A stretch of DNA of 64,000 nt from Corythucha ciliata. Lineage: Eukaryota > Arthropoda > Insecta > Hemiptera > Tingidae. Made by a program: the position numbers and the translations under genes. Within the stretch, counting starts at the first letter, position 1. Every line of letters begins with the position of its first letter. The notes below the pieces were generated by a model. The model worked only from the letters and a program-made list of their open reading frames with translations, did not search any database and was not told the DNA's origin. The stretch lies in contig CM075940.1 in the NCBI GenBank assembly GCA_038030265.1, forward strand, positions 4,464,001 through 4,528,000. Reading direction: 5' to 3'. This document shows, piece by piece, positions 1-11,200 of this stretch.

Positions 1-905
1 GTCACTTTTTATGAATTTTACCTGCGATTCAGCGCTTTTCTCAATTTTAACCGTGAATTAGCTCTTTTTCTACATTTTATTCACGAATTTTAGCACTGTT
101 CCTCAATATCATCGGCAAATTATAGTGATTTTTCTATATTTTTAACCGCGAAATATCCTTTTGTCTCAATTTGAGCCTTAAATTGGAGTTTTTTTTTCTA
201 ATTTTAGTCTGTAATTAGCGATTTTTCCCAATTTCAGCCGTGAAATAGTGTTTTTCCAATTATATTCCGCGAATTAGTTCTTTTTACAAATGTTTGTGCT
301 ATGAAGTAAGCTAGAGTGCTATCGCGGAGTACAGAGCCATTTTATAGCTAAAATAAAGTAAAACGCTATAATGTGCTGTTCTTGAACCAAGTCCGCGTGT
401 AGAATTGAGGTAAATCGCTAATTCACAAATATTCGTGAGAAAACGCTCTAATTAGCGTTAAAAAATTGATAAAAAAGCTTAAGTAGCCGCTAATCACAGG
501 TTTTACTCAATTTCAGCCCCGAAATGATGAATTTTCAGAAAATCCGCGAAGCTGCTGGTTCAAGAACAGAACATTATGGTGTTTTATTCTAAAATCAGCT
601 ATAAAATGGCTCTGTAGTCCGCGATTCTGCGATTTTTTCACAATGTTGGTCTGGAAGTCCACGAATATTTGCGCTCTTTCCAGCCTCCATGACCCGTAAT
701 TGTCCTAAGAACAGTATTTCAGGGCGCCTTCGCAATTTCAGCCGCCTAAGTGCCTACACGAACTGTAGGGATCAGCGTATTTTGTCTATTATAGCCACGA
801 AGTTGCCTCCGTAGGGCGTGAATTAGTACATTTCTCAATTTCAGTTTCCAGAATAGCGCTTGCGTCGGCTTAATCGAATATTCAGCGAAAAATTTGGTGA
901 GCATC
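1..905. repeat. Degenerate ~30-bp repeat array, family A (copy 1)
   Basis: AT-rich sequence in which a unit of roughly 30 bases recurs with heavy divergence. Its parts are a T-run ending in CTCAA, then TTTTAGCC, then a GCGAATTAGCG-like block. Units are recognisable but none are identical. The right end (about 700-905) matches 7078-7285 closely, with the same order of blocks (GCCGCCTAAGT, GGGATCAGC, AGAATAGCGCTT, AATATTCAGC). This makes it a second copy of one long element rather than an isolated satellite. A palindromic insertion lies at 323-623. No coding potential is seen. Confidence 0.75.
323..623. mobile_element. Palindromic insertion (inverted repeat, MITE-like) within the array
   Basis: Arms at about 323-390 and 555-623 are inverted copies of each other. 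Both carry CGCGGA, ACAGAGCCATTTTATAGCT and TTCTTGAACCA, and the spacer is about 165 bases. The arms do not belong to the ~30-base unit around them, which suggests a foldback or MITE-type insertion. No clear target-site duplication was found, so the class is open. Confidence 0.6.
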
Positions 906-2808
906 TTTCAACGCTCTATTCTCCAGGATACTAAGACTCCTTTTAACGTACCTTCATCCTTGAACATAAAACCTAAAAATCCTGATTTCTCCATCTTCAA
1001 GCTATTCGGGAGCGGTGGTCCGCCCAATACTCGCCACTACCTTGGCGCAGGGAGCAAACCCCGAAAAGTTTAGTAATTTATGAAGGCATCCACGCGCATT
1101 TTATTGTTCCTAAAAGATCCAGATTCGCGAAATTTGGGGTTAGAAAGAGCTAAATCTCGCACAATTTTGCACTTTCAATGAAACCCTAAAACCTCAATTC
1201 AGTGGCAATTCTTTTGTCACCTCCTCCCTTTCAACTGTAATTTTGCAGAAAATTTCTTCAGTAATTTACAATTTCGAGGCTTTTTATCGATCCGAACTCG
1301 CAATTTCACTGCCGGTGAATATTCAAAACCGGAAGTTTGCGGCTATTGCACCCGGTGAAAATGCAATTTCGCGTCTAATTATCCACCGAAAAATTAAATT
1401 TTGTGGCTTTTAGAGCTAAGCTTGAAACTCACAATTTCGTGGCTGATTATTCACCGAAACTTTCAATATCGTTGTCTATGAGTATGTAGCCCTTCAACTT
1501 GAAACTTCAACTTTATTTTCTATTATGTATGTATCCCACTAAACTTGTGATTCATGGCTTCCCCCCCCCCCCGCGGCGTTGAGTGGTTTTGTCACGGGAA
1601 GGAGCCTTCGAAAACGTCGCCTGATGCATTTGGATGCATCATTGTAGCATTGATGTGAAAGATGAACGAACTGAATGAAATGTATATATTGCCCCCGCCT
1701 TCTTAGGGGCTTCCTTCTTAGCTTTCCTCCTCGTTACCAGGGTGGACAAATATACCTAGCCCCCTCCCTCCACCGGGTAAAATTCCTAGCCTTATTGTGT
1801 GCTACACCTAGACTATTCCCCCCTCTCTGTGTCCACCATACCAATCAAGAACTATCGGACAGCATCCCCCTTGACACTTTTGGACGCTCCCCCACTACCA
1901 CGAATAATTTCCATTCCCCCCCCCCCCCCGTGTGTAGTTGCCCCTGCTTGATAATAACACTTATCTTTGGTCAACAGTGGGACAACCAATTCGGTAACGA
2001 AAGCAGAGGGAAGAGAAGTTGTAACTAGTTGAATGAGAGAGCGCTGGGCGCGGGTTCATGTTCTTCTTGGCGGACCCATGAACCGAACTCGTTAGCCGTC
2101 AGCGCTCTCAATGCGATTCCCTTTAGAAATGGTCGTAATTATTTTCGCTTTTAATCCGTTCCTAGCGTCGATGTACGGATGCGGAGTATCAATAAACCTG
2201 CTGTAGTTCACAGCCCCCCCCCCCACCTTCAGGCAAAAATCGACGCGTGCTGTCGACAAAATTACGGTCAGGGGTGGTCTGGGGGTGTGATCGCTATCTT
2301 CTAAATTGATCCATATCGAGTAATGATTATGACACGACCAGTTTGGCGAAATATACATAGAAGATAGCGATCCCGCCCTTGGACCGCCTCTGCCTGTACT
2401 TATGGCAACTACAGAGATTAAGGTCATCGATCATCGACTTTTTGTCTAGGGGCACTAGGGATGTTTTCTACTGAGTATGACTTGTAATTGACATTCGAGC
2501 CCCGCACCTGTACTTAGGCGCTAACGGACATCGATTTTGTGTCGGCTGGTTCTTAATGGATGTTCTCAGTGAAGATATGACCTTCCTTTACCATCCTTAT
2601 CGTTTTAGGCGGGGGAAAAATATCGAAATTGAGGGAACGCGCGAGTGCCTGCAGAGGACTTCAGGACGCCTTCTAACTCTCAATAGGTGCGTGGCTCTCC
2701 GTTTCGGTAAAAGATGGTTTTGTCTCGATAGAGCGGTAGAGGGGCCATTTTGATTTGGAGGCGAGGCAGATAATTCGATGTCTCTTGAAATGTAATTTAT
2801 TCTTTCAG
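906..2808. other. No gene recognised; upstream of nicalin exons
   Basis: I see no exon with recognisable protein similarity here. The stretch holds long C runs near 1561, 1915 and 2214 and a hairpin at about 2051-2083 (GGTTCATG paired with CATGAACC). The open frame at 2556-2753 does not read into nicalin and lacks its expected N-terminal features. The missing first nicalin exons may lie here unrecognised or upstream of the window. Confidence 0.5.
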
Positions 2809-4883
2809 GATGTAAGGCCTCAAGCGTCAATTTAGAAGCGCGGTCCCTTGCTACCTGGCGAACTTCCCGTCACTGCGTTATGTGCCGCCTTGGAAACCTC
2901 ACGTCGCTGTCTTTCTATAAATTAAAAGAACAAGTGGGAGCAATTCTGATTGTTCTTCCTAAATCTACTTCATCAGTCAGTCAGGAGGAAGGGGAGGTAA
3001 TATGGGGAGGGTATTACCTTAAAATTGGCCTTTCTAAAACTCCTTAGTTCATGACCAGGCTATGAATGAACTGGAAAATCATATGATCTCCGATGAAGTA
3101 GAAATCCCCGTTTATTTCGCCAAATGGTCTCCCGAGGTTGATGTCATTCTTCAGGATGTCGAAAACGATGTAAATTCACATTCCAAGGAAACATCCGCTT
3201 GGGAGGGTAAGTTGATTTCGTCTTTATAGCGTTCTTTGTTGTAATTCTCCTATTTTTAGTACTTATGAGCTCGTTTTCTGCCAACGGCTACCAAGTTGTT
3301 ATTAACGCCAACAAGCCTACCCCTCAACCAGATCCTCAAATCATATCTTTGCAGGTATTATGAGTTTAAATTGTTTTGAGTCCAAGTTTCAAAATGTTCT
3401 CGTCGTAGGGAAAACTCACTGGGCATGGACTGGAAGAAAAATTACCAACTATTATTATTGTCGCCTACTATGATGCCTTCGGCGTTGCCCCTGTAAGTGA
3501 TACTTGGAATATTGCTAAACCCTCGAATGATCACACTCTTCGCTCTTCCTTCCCCCACAGGATCTGTCGTTTGGCGCTGATAGCAACGGCTCTGGCGTCG
3601 TCGCACTTCTCGAGCTGATTAGGATTTTCTCTCACTTGTACTCCGATCCAAAGTCGCACGCCCCAGTAAATATAGTATTTTTTTTGTCGGGCGGTGGGAA
3701 ATACAATTATCAAGGAAGTAAGAAATGGCTCGAAGATCAACTCGACGGTGCTGAAAATTCTATCATTCAGGTTTGTTTTAACCGGAAGGATGGAGTCAAA
3801 GAGTTTTGACTTATTGGCGATTTTTGTTTTAGGACGCTCAATTCGTACTTTGCTTGGACTCAGTGAGCTCCAGCAAACTTCATTTTCATGTTTCCAAGCC
3901 TCCAAAGGAAGGGTCTCCATTGAACAGTTTTTTCAACGTGAGATTTTCTCTTACTGAACGATTGAATTCATTTTCAGAGCTAACTATTTTTCCAGGATTT
4001 AAACGCTATCAGTGAAACGCCTGTTGATATGGTTCATAAAAAAATTAATTTGGCTGATGAAAGTTTAGCTTGGGAGCACGAAAGATTTAGCATTAGGAGG
4101 TTACCTGCTGCAACACTATCTTCGTTCAAGGTTTCCCTTCACCCCCGCCCTTCCACACCTAGATGAAAAATAATTTCTTATGCGTTTCCAGAGTCACAAA
4201 GATCCTGGAAGAGGAACTGTTCTTGATACAGTGGACAAAATTGACTACAAATCCTTAGCCGCCAATATCAGGAGTATTGCAGCTGCGCTATCCAAACACG
4301 TTTATAATTTCAGTCGCCCGTCTAAGGCTTTGTCTGCGTTGACGGTATACTCGAGTAAAACCTTACTTTTTGCCTTATAAGCAAAACTGTTGTTGTCAGG
4401 CTGCTGACGAGGATCGAATCAAAATGTGGCTGGAATATTTGGCCTCTCATTCTAGGTCTGCTGCGATTATGTCTGAAAAACAAAATCCGGTCATTAAAAC
4501 TGTAACTGACGTCATGAATCGGTAAGATAGTAACTGCGGGCCAGGGGGATGGAAGCATTTGTTCTGATTGTTCTTTTCAGGTACCTCATTGATGTCAAAG
4601 TATCTAATCAAGTCCCTGACAAGAGAGATCCTGAGTTCGTCTTTTACTCCCCTTCAAAGTCAACTTGTTTCATTTACAAGTACGCTCCTACTATTTGTTT
4701 TAAAGCTAATTCGCTTGAAGATTATGATACTAATTACTTTTTTTTAGCGTAAAGCCTGCCATTTTTGATCTGTTGCTCACCCTAAGCATAGTCCTCTACC
4801 TTATCGTTGTTTACTACGTAGTCCAAGTAAGTACTCGATCAGTTTATGTTGATGAGGGTGTACCAAGTGTAGAAGTTAAATAG
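2809..4883 (+). CDS. NCLN: Nicalin (BOS complex subunit), 5'-incomplete, 11 exons
   Basis: Exons: 2809-2996, 3059-3206, 3260-3354, 3409-3492, 3561-3770, 3833-3937, 3996-4130, 4192-4344, 4400-4521, 4581-4679, 4748-4883, with consistent phases, giving about 490 residues. Nicalin is an ER membrane glycoprotein of the M28 peptidase/nicastrin fold. With NOMO and TMEM147 it forms the BOS complex at the multipass translocon (established knowledge). Diagnostic stretches include YDAFGVAP, GADSNGSGV, SGGGKYNYQGSKKWLE, HVSKPPKEG, LAWEHERFSIRRLP and DKRDPEFVFY. A hydrophobic C-terminal segment follows VKPAIFDLLL. Human nicalin has about 563 residues, so roughly 75 N-terminal residues (signal anchor and first exon or exons) are missing; the first exon seen begins in phase needing one upstream base. 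The 3' end is called by reading through to TAG at 4881-4883. A donor-like GTAAGT at 4827 leaves another terminal exon possible. No internal stop supports a pseudogene. Confidence 0.93.
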
Positions 4884-5287
4884 CTACTGAAGTAAGTTAG
4901 ATAGCTGCTCTCAGAGCCAGAATCCGGAGCTAGTTTCCCCCTCCCATCACGCCACCCCGACCCCCATTCATTCCGAATTTTAAAACCAATTGCCGCATAA
5001 ACTTACATAACAGCAATAATCGCTCAACTGGGACTTCCAGGGAAAACTTCAGTACTGTGACATGGAACGCAGCTTTGGTCCATTTTCAAAGGCCGCACTT
5101 TTTCCGCGGTGGGCGGCCTCGCAATCGACTGCTCTTGGAAGTCCGAAGAAGAGCCTCGATGCTCCCCCCCCCCCCATCGCTCGGGTGTTGAGAAAATGGA
5201 CCGACTCCAACGACATTGCGATAATCTCATGTTTGCTCCCTTCTAATTGGTGTTTTTTTTCGACTTATTTGAAAAAAGGAAAACTAC
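4884..5287. other. Nicalin 3' flank, no gene seen
   Basis: Non-coding as far as can be read. It holds a C run near 5166 and a short inverted pair (GGTCCATTTTC near 5078 and GAAAATGGACC near 5194). The open frames here are not supported by any recognisable similarity. Confidence 0.4.
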
Positions 5288-5429
5288 TGCATATGCGGAA
5301 TTTCTTGAAGATTAAAACGAGTCCTTAAAAACCAGGATTGGTGCAGAAATCATGCGAGAAAATGTATGCCGAGTAGTAGACGTGGGTGATTGGAGGGGGT
5401 CGAGGAATCATCACTGCAGTTCCCCTTAA
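5288..5429. mobile_element. Right-half fragment of TTAA palindromic MITE
   Basis: It contains the right-arm signature of the family: TGCGGAATTTCTTGAAGATT, GATTGGTGCAGAAAT, GATTGGAGGGGGTCGAGGAA and a terminal AGTTCCCC followed by TTAA at 5426-5429. The left arm is not recognisable upstream, so this is a truncated or eroded copy. It abuts the next copy at the shared TTAA. Confidence 0.75.
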
Positions 5430-5796
5430 GGGGGAGTTGTACATGTGTTTCCTCGCCTTCTCTGCGTTACTTAAATTATCGCCGTAATTCTGCACCAATC
5501 CTGGATTTTAAGGTCTCATTTTAATCTCCAGATAATTCCGCACACACGTTAAGTCTTGCTTTCCCAAATAAGATGTCGGAAGAGCTCGAATTTTCAAGGT
5601 AAAAGTTTAAGCGGATTTTATAGTTGTTTCAAGGACGAAATATGAAAAATGAAGATTTATCGGGCGTGCGGAATTATGTGGAGATTAAAATGAGACCTCA
5701 AAATCCAGAATTGGTGTAGAAGTACGGCGTCGATTTACGTAACGCCGAGCAGGCGAGGTATGATTGGAGGGGGGTCGAGGAAACACTTGTACAACT
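5426..5796. mobile_element. TTAA-flanked palindromic MITE (copy 2)
   Basis: It starts with GGGGGAGTTGTACATGTG just after TTAA (5426-5429) and runs to about 5796, where GAGGAAACACTTGTACAACTC is the inverted match of the start. The two arms pair over most of their length (for example ATTCTGCACCAATCCTGGA against its inverse near 5710). The extreme right terminus is degraded: the C run and TTAA are replaced by TTCAG. There is no ORF, so it is non-autonomous. A TTAA target suggests piggyBac-type mobilisation (inference). Confidence 0.85.
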
Positions 5797-6039
5797 CTTC
5801 AGAAACTTGCCATTTACTAGGCCCGTAATCTGAAATTGAAACCGAAAACTTGCATTTCTGCGGGAATTGAGACCTTGAACGTAAAATTGTGTGGAGATTT
5901 AGCCAGGAAACTTCCATTTCGTAGATATTCTTCTGGCTTTGGGCGCCGTTGGGGCCCGCTAGACTGGGTCCCATCCCTACCTACAGCTATCGGGGTTGGG
6001 GCGGAAATCACTTCGTGGCCCCGTAGTCTAGAAAGAATA

Positions 6040-7285
6040 AACTAGAAATATTATTTTAACAAAGGTAGCGTTAAATTATGTTTTTTTTTTCAATTCAAGC
6101 CGCGAATTAGCGTTTTTATCAATTTTACCCGCGAATGAGCGATTAATTTATATATTAGCCGCTAATTAGTGATTTTTATCATTTTTAGCAGTGAATTGGA
6201 GATTTCTGTTTCATTTTCAGCTTTGAATCATCGTTTTTTCTAAATTTCACTGGCGAATTAGAAATTTTTCTTGCTTGTTACTTTCAGTCGTGAATTAGCG
6301 TTTTTCGTCATTTTTAAATCTAATTAGCGATTTTTCTCTGTTCGAACTGTGAATAGCCGCGAAGTACCTAGTGTTTTTATCCCGTTAATTGAAGTTGTTT
6401 TTTCTATTTTAGCCGCGATTTAGCGCTTTTCCTCCATGTTAGCATTGAACTAGCGCCTTTTCTCACTTCTATCAGCGAATTACCGATTTTTCTCGTTTTC
6501 AGCCTAGAATTTAATATTGGTTTTTAATTTTAGTCGTGAATTAGTGTTTTTCCTCGTAGTAGCTCCGAATTTTTTCCTTTTCAGCCATGAATCTAGCGCT
6601 TTATCTCAGTTTTAGCCAGCAAGCAGCAGTTAATTTTGGAGATTTCCTCATTTTAGCAGCTAATTAGCGATTTTTCTCAGTTTTAGTGGTGAATTAGCGT
6701 TTTTTAAAATTCTAACCTTGAAGTACCTAGTGTTTTATGCCGCGGATTACCGTTTTTTTCTTTCAAATGGAAATGAGCACCTTTTCTCACTTCCAACCGC
6801 GATTTTTCTCAACTTAAGTCGTAAATTGTCAATTTTGGCCCCAAATTTGCTTTTTCTCATTATTCTAGCCCGAATTTTTTGCTTTTTAGCCGTGGATATG
6901 GCGTATTTTTTTCTTGTTAAGTCGATGTAAAATGGACTCTATACACCGTGATTCAACGATTTGTTCCCAATTTTGATTGTAAAGATGGTTTGAGATACTG
7001 CGAATCAGCACTTTTTCGCGAATTCATGGCCACGAATACTGGCTCCTCTTCCAAACCGTTGCGTGCTTGCCCCCCAAGAACAGCATATTAGTGTGCCTTC
7101 TGAATTTTAGCCGCCTAAGTACATACAGATTCTGAGGGATCAGCTTATTTACCGTATTTTTACAGTGAAGTGGCCTCCAGAAGGCGCGAATTGGTAATTT
7201 TCTCAATTTCAGCCGTGAACTAACTATCAGAATAGCGCTTTCGTAGGTTGAATAAAATATTCAGCCACACAATTTGCTAAGCGCG
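6040..7285. repeat. Degenerate ~30-bp repeat array, family A (copy 2)
   Basis: Same organisation as 1-905. The ~30-base unit (TTTTAGCC, GCGAATTAGCG, TTTTTCTCAA) repeats many times from about 6080 to 7010. A less repetitive tail follows (7078-7285) that aligns block for block with 700-905. The left flank at 6000-6080 (GGCGGAAATCACTTCGTGG, then a block ending GCGTTAAATTA) recurs before the array at 26270-26340. Shared left and right ends imply a dispersed element with a repetitive body. No coding capacity. Confidence 0.75.
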
Positions 7286-8225
7286 CGATGACAAGGAAAT
7301 ACGGGAATTAGACCCTGCGGAGCCAGTGGAGATGAAATTCCCCCCCCCCCCCATGTTTACCTATGGAAATTGAAACCCTTCCGTTCTCTCATAATTTGAC
7401 CTCGAAACTTCAACAATATTGCTATACAACTTTTTGTCTGAGCCAGATACTTGTCAAATCAACAGCAGAATCTCATTGTTCGGCATAAAACAAGAAAGAA
7501 ATCGAACAGCTTTTATTGGAAAATCAAAACAGTGATGGCTTTTTTTTTTTCCACAGAATGTACCACTTCTATTCGGATTTCTCGTGCCTCTTCAACCAAA
7601 AAGAGTGAAGGTTCAGTAGCTTCGTAAGTAGATGTTTTTCTCCTAAATAAAAAGAGACTATCATTTCGTGTTGTGTCGTTGCGTTTCTGGTAAACTCAGG
7701 CTGTCAAGTAAATTATATTTGTCTAATTTCCTCGTGTTCAATGCACATTGTGATTTATTAACACGCCTGCGCTGGTTCTATTTAGCTTGAAAAATTACTT
7801 GTCAATTTGATCAAAATCCGTCAGTCACTCTTGGGATTAACGTTTCAAGTTGCTCATTTGGAAACAGTGAGTAACGTGGAAAACTGTGTGCCCAAATTTT
7901 GTTTGAACGCAAATCCTTAGCTTGGGTATCAACTTATTTAGAAATTAAAGAAATAAGGTTGAGGGGAAAAATCAGTGAACGGGTTAACACATTTCGTGTA
8001 ATTTAGGATGTAATAAAAAATATGAATATAATTGTCGTCAAATAATTCCAAATGATACTGCCTGAGGTAACAAACATAGTTTTATATTATAACAATTTTT
8101 TTAATCATACTTTTGAATGGTAATAGAGAAAAATTACGCTAGTCGAAACTTGGTCATCATGTGACCCATTTATGTATATATACATAATTATAAATCATAC
8201 AGAAGTATCACGAGAGCGTCTTCGC
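7286..8225. other. No gene; 3' flank of the WD40 gene
   Basis: Sequence downstream of the stop codon of the minus-strand WD40 gene. It is AT-rich, with a C run near 7340 and a T run near 7543. I see no exon-like reading frame on either strand. The part nearest 8225 would be the 3' UTR of the WD40 gene. Confidence 0.5.
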
Positions 8226-11200
8226 TCAAACTTTGATCTTCGAGTCGATTGGCTCGACGTTTTTGAGAGTTAGTCCAAGGTGGGGGACTCCATATTTCAC
8301 GAATTTCCTCATTTCCTGTTAAAAAAAAAAAAAAAACGAGTACAAATGATAGTTTTCAAAGAGATGATCGGAATGGGTAGTACCCCAATGTCTTCGCAGC
8401 ACTCGTAGCTAAAGTCAAGAGCTGGTATGTCTTTCATTTCGTAGAACGGTGCGAGAGTAGCTAAATTTTTGAACATTCTTTGTTTGAGTAGCTTGGTGTT
8501 CTCCCTTCAGGCAGTCTCGTATGAAGCTTTCTTGAGGTTTGCAATTATTTTTTGTTTTACCTGAACGTGTGAGTAACCGGGTAGTAAGGTGTCGGCACGG
8601 CCGGTTCTAAATTTCTTCTGGGAAGAGGAAGAGGGCTTACAACGTGATTTCCTTCACAGTTTAATTTAACCACTTTGAAATAATTGCCGAAAACTACAAC
8701 GAGTTCGGCTCTCATCCAGGGATCCCTGAAATTGAAATGAATGGGAGACGAGCTCTTGATATGAGGAAGGCTAAGGGCCCCTTCCTTTTTGTGTGCTTAC
8801 TTCATGAATCCTTTTTGTTCTACGTTAGATAAGTTTTCATCTTTATTTTCACCCTTACCAGGAATTATTTGCCTTATTCCTGGATAGATTGCATTGAAAT
8901 TGATATTTTTAGGGTTTATTGTTTTTGGGAAATCAAGGTGTAATGATTGTATGCAGAAATGGCTCTCAAGATCCCAAATTTTGAGCACCTGTTTTTTTTT
9001 TTTTTTTGTTTTAATGTTAGCTTTCAAATGTTATGTTTTGTGGAGTGTCATTACCGCTCCGTCAGAAAAACTAAGAATGGACTTGACGTGTTTTAATAAA
9101 CAGACATCCACAACGCGATGCTCGTGACCCTCAAGTAGCAACATAGGCTCTTTCACTACAACGGGATTCCAGAGTCTGACCACGTGATCGAAACTAACAG
9201 TCGCCATTAGTCCAAGTCTTTTGTCCAAATGAAATTTTCTAATACCCTGAATAGAAAAAATAGACAACTTTAATTTATATTCTGTCTGCGGCAAACCTAA
9301 TCATTTCTGTCTTCACGTTGAGAACGCGGGAACACAACCCCATCCCCTGACATTCTGAAGATTTTCGAGTTCTTGCTAAGGATCGCCAGCCTTAAGGGTC
9401 CGTTTCATTACTTACAGTGTAAGTAAAGTAAAGTAATCGTTGGTAGATCCAACGGGGCTTCACGTCCAACTACCTATAAGGTGTCGTGGACGAGGGCGAG
9501 AGCACACACTTTACTTTTTAACTTTTTTTCCGCCTAAGATAACCTTTGCTCAAATAATCCAGCCTGTAGTGGGAATCGAACCCACTCAGCAGACGATTAC
9601 CTGGACGCGAGAGTCGACGCCCTAACGATCTCGGCCACTCTGCTGGGCTACTTACAGTGTATACCGCCTTCTATTTACAGTATGTGCGTGACAGGACTGA
9701 TTGGTTCTTACTCCTTCACGCCGACGACTTCCTCCTAAACTCAATCCTATCTGTCAAGCATGGTGCGGCCCCCATCAACCCCACTACCGCCCACCACTTC
9801 TCCGCTATTCGTACGGTGACCAGATTTGTTCACATGGTGAGAAGGGCCCTGGGCTTTGGGGCGCGTATGATCTCTTCGATCCCCCCCCCCCCAAAGGATT
9901 AAAAAATTGCAAACTTGCAATTTCGCGGGTACTTAGCCCCAAAACTTGCGAATTTACTCATATTTAGTTCCGAATTAAGTAATTTTGTGACTATTCATTA
10001 AGCTTTGGCCGCTTTCGCGACCAACTGCACCGGGGTTCGCAGCTAATAAACAAGAGACCCACCATAACTTGCAATTTCACCAAAATTAAGACCTCAAACT
10101 TGCAATTTCGCTTGAATTGAGACCATAAACAGTCAATTTCGCGGATATTGAGCAAGGAAACTTGCAATTTCAGTCAAATTAGGATCCGAACTTGTAAACT
10201 CACAAATAATTATCATTAAATGCTGCAATTACATGGCTATTCGTTAGGCTACGGGCGGCGCAGTCGAGGCCGGCTTGCCCAGGGTTCACGCTCATTGAAG
10301 AAAGGCCTTGAACTGAAACGTGTCATTTCGCGAAAATAAAGGGCCCAAAAACTTGCAGTGTTGCGAAAATAAATACCTAAAACTTGTAATGTCACGAGTG
10401 TTCAGCCAGGGAAACTCCCAACTTCGCGGATATTTAGCTCCAAATTTTTCCCAATTTCCAAATTTTGCTGCTATTCGTCAGACTCATGACGCTGTCATGC
10501 CCCAGCTAGCCTGGGTTCCGCGGCCACGAAAAAAGGCAGGTCCCGAGATTGGCCATTTTGGGGGAAATTAAGTCCATAAACTCGCATGTTCTCGAATATT
10601 CAAACCAGAAACTTACAAGCGGGGCCGGCCAGACTGGACTCCACGCGCACAAAACACCCCGGCACTTGCTAGGCCCTTGTATACATACACATAGTAGTGT
10701 AGAAAACATTTCATTCATGTTGGAATCAAATTTGGGTTTTTAATATTTTGTGTTCCACTGATACATTCATTATGCCCTTCCAAAAGTACAGCAGTTTTTA
10801 TATCCCCCTCCCTCGGTGCTTTAGAGGATTCCAGAACTATAAACAAGTATTGTCCTTCCTGAAGAAGGACTGATGGTAACCCAGCCCAGTGTGCCCCTCT
10901 AGCACTGCCACTCACGTCCGCTTTCGCAGAACGGCCTTCTCCCTCGCCCCTGCACCACTCTATTTGTCTCTCGAACAATTCGTCACGTTGACAAAGGACG
11001 ATCCATTTCCGCTGACGCAGGGTTGCTTCTACGATGTGCCCTTAACTGCTCCCCTCTGCTATTGGTTATCGGGGGATCCCACTTTTGAGTCAGGAGGATG
11101 CTACCAGAGCTCATTTTAAGGTGGGCCCCAAGGGATGACTGTTAATATCGGCTCCATAACGGGCAAAATTAAGCAATTTTCTTGCTGAGAAAATTGCTCA

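Noticed and set aside
1..905. CRISPR-like spacing (~30-base repeats at regular intervals)
   Set aside because: Units are degenerate, have no identical repeats or unique spacers, and the window is clearly animal nuclear DNA.
2556..2753. Candidate first exon of nicalin
   Set aside because: The translation has no hydrophobic anchor and no similarity to the nicalin N-terminus, and it does not splice in phase to 2809.
9562..9646. Functional tRNA gene (minus strand)
   Set aside because: A and B boxes exist but the stems do not pair into a cloverleaf, and the segment is the head of a SINE bounded by target duplications.
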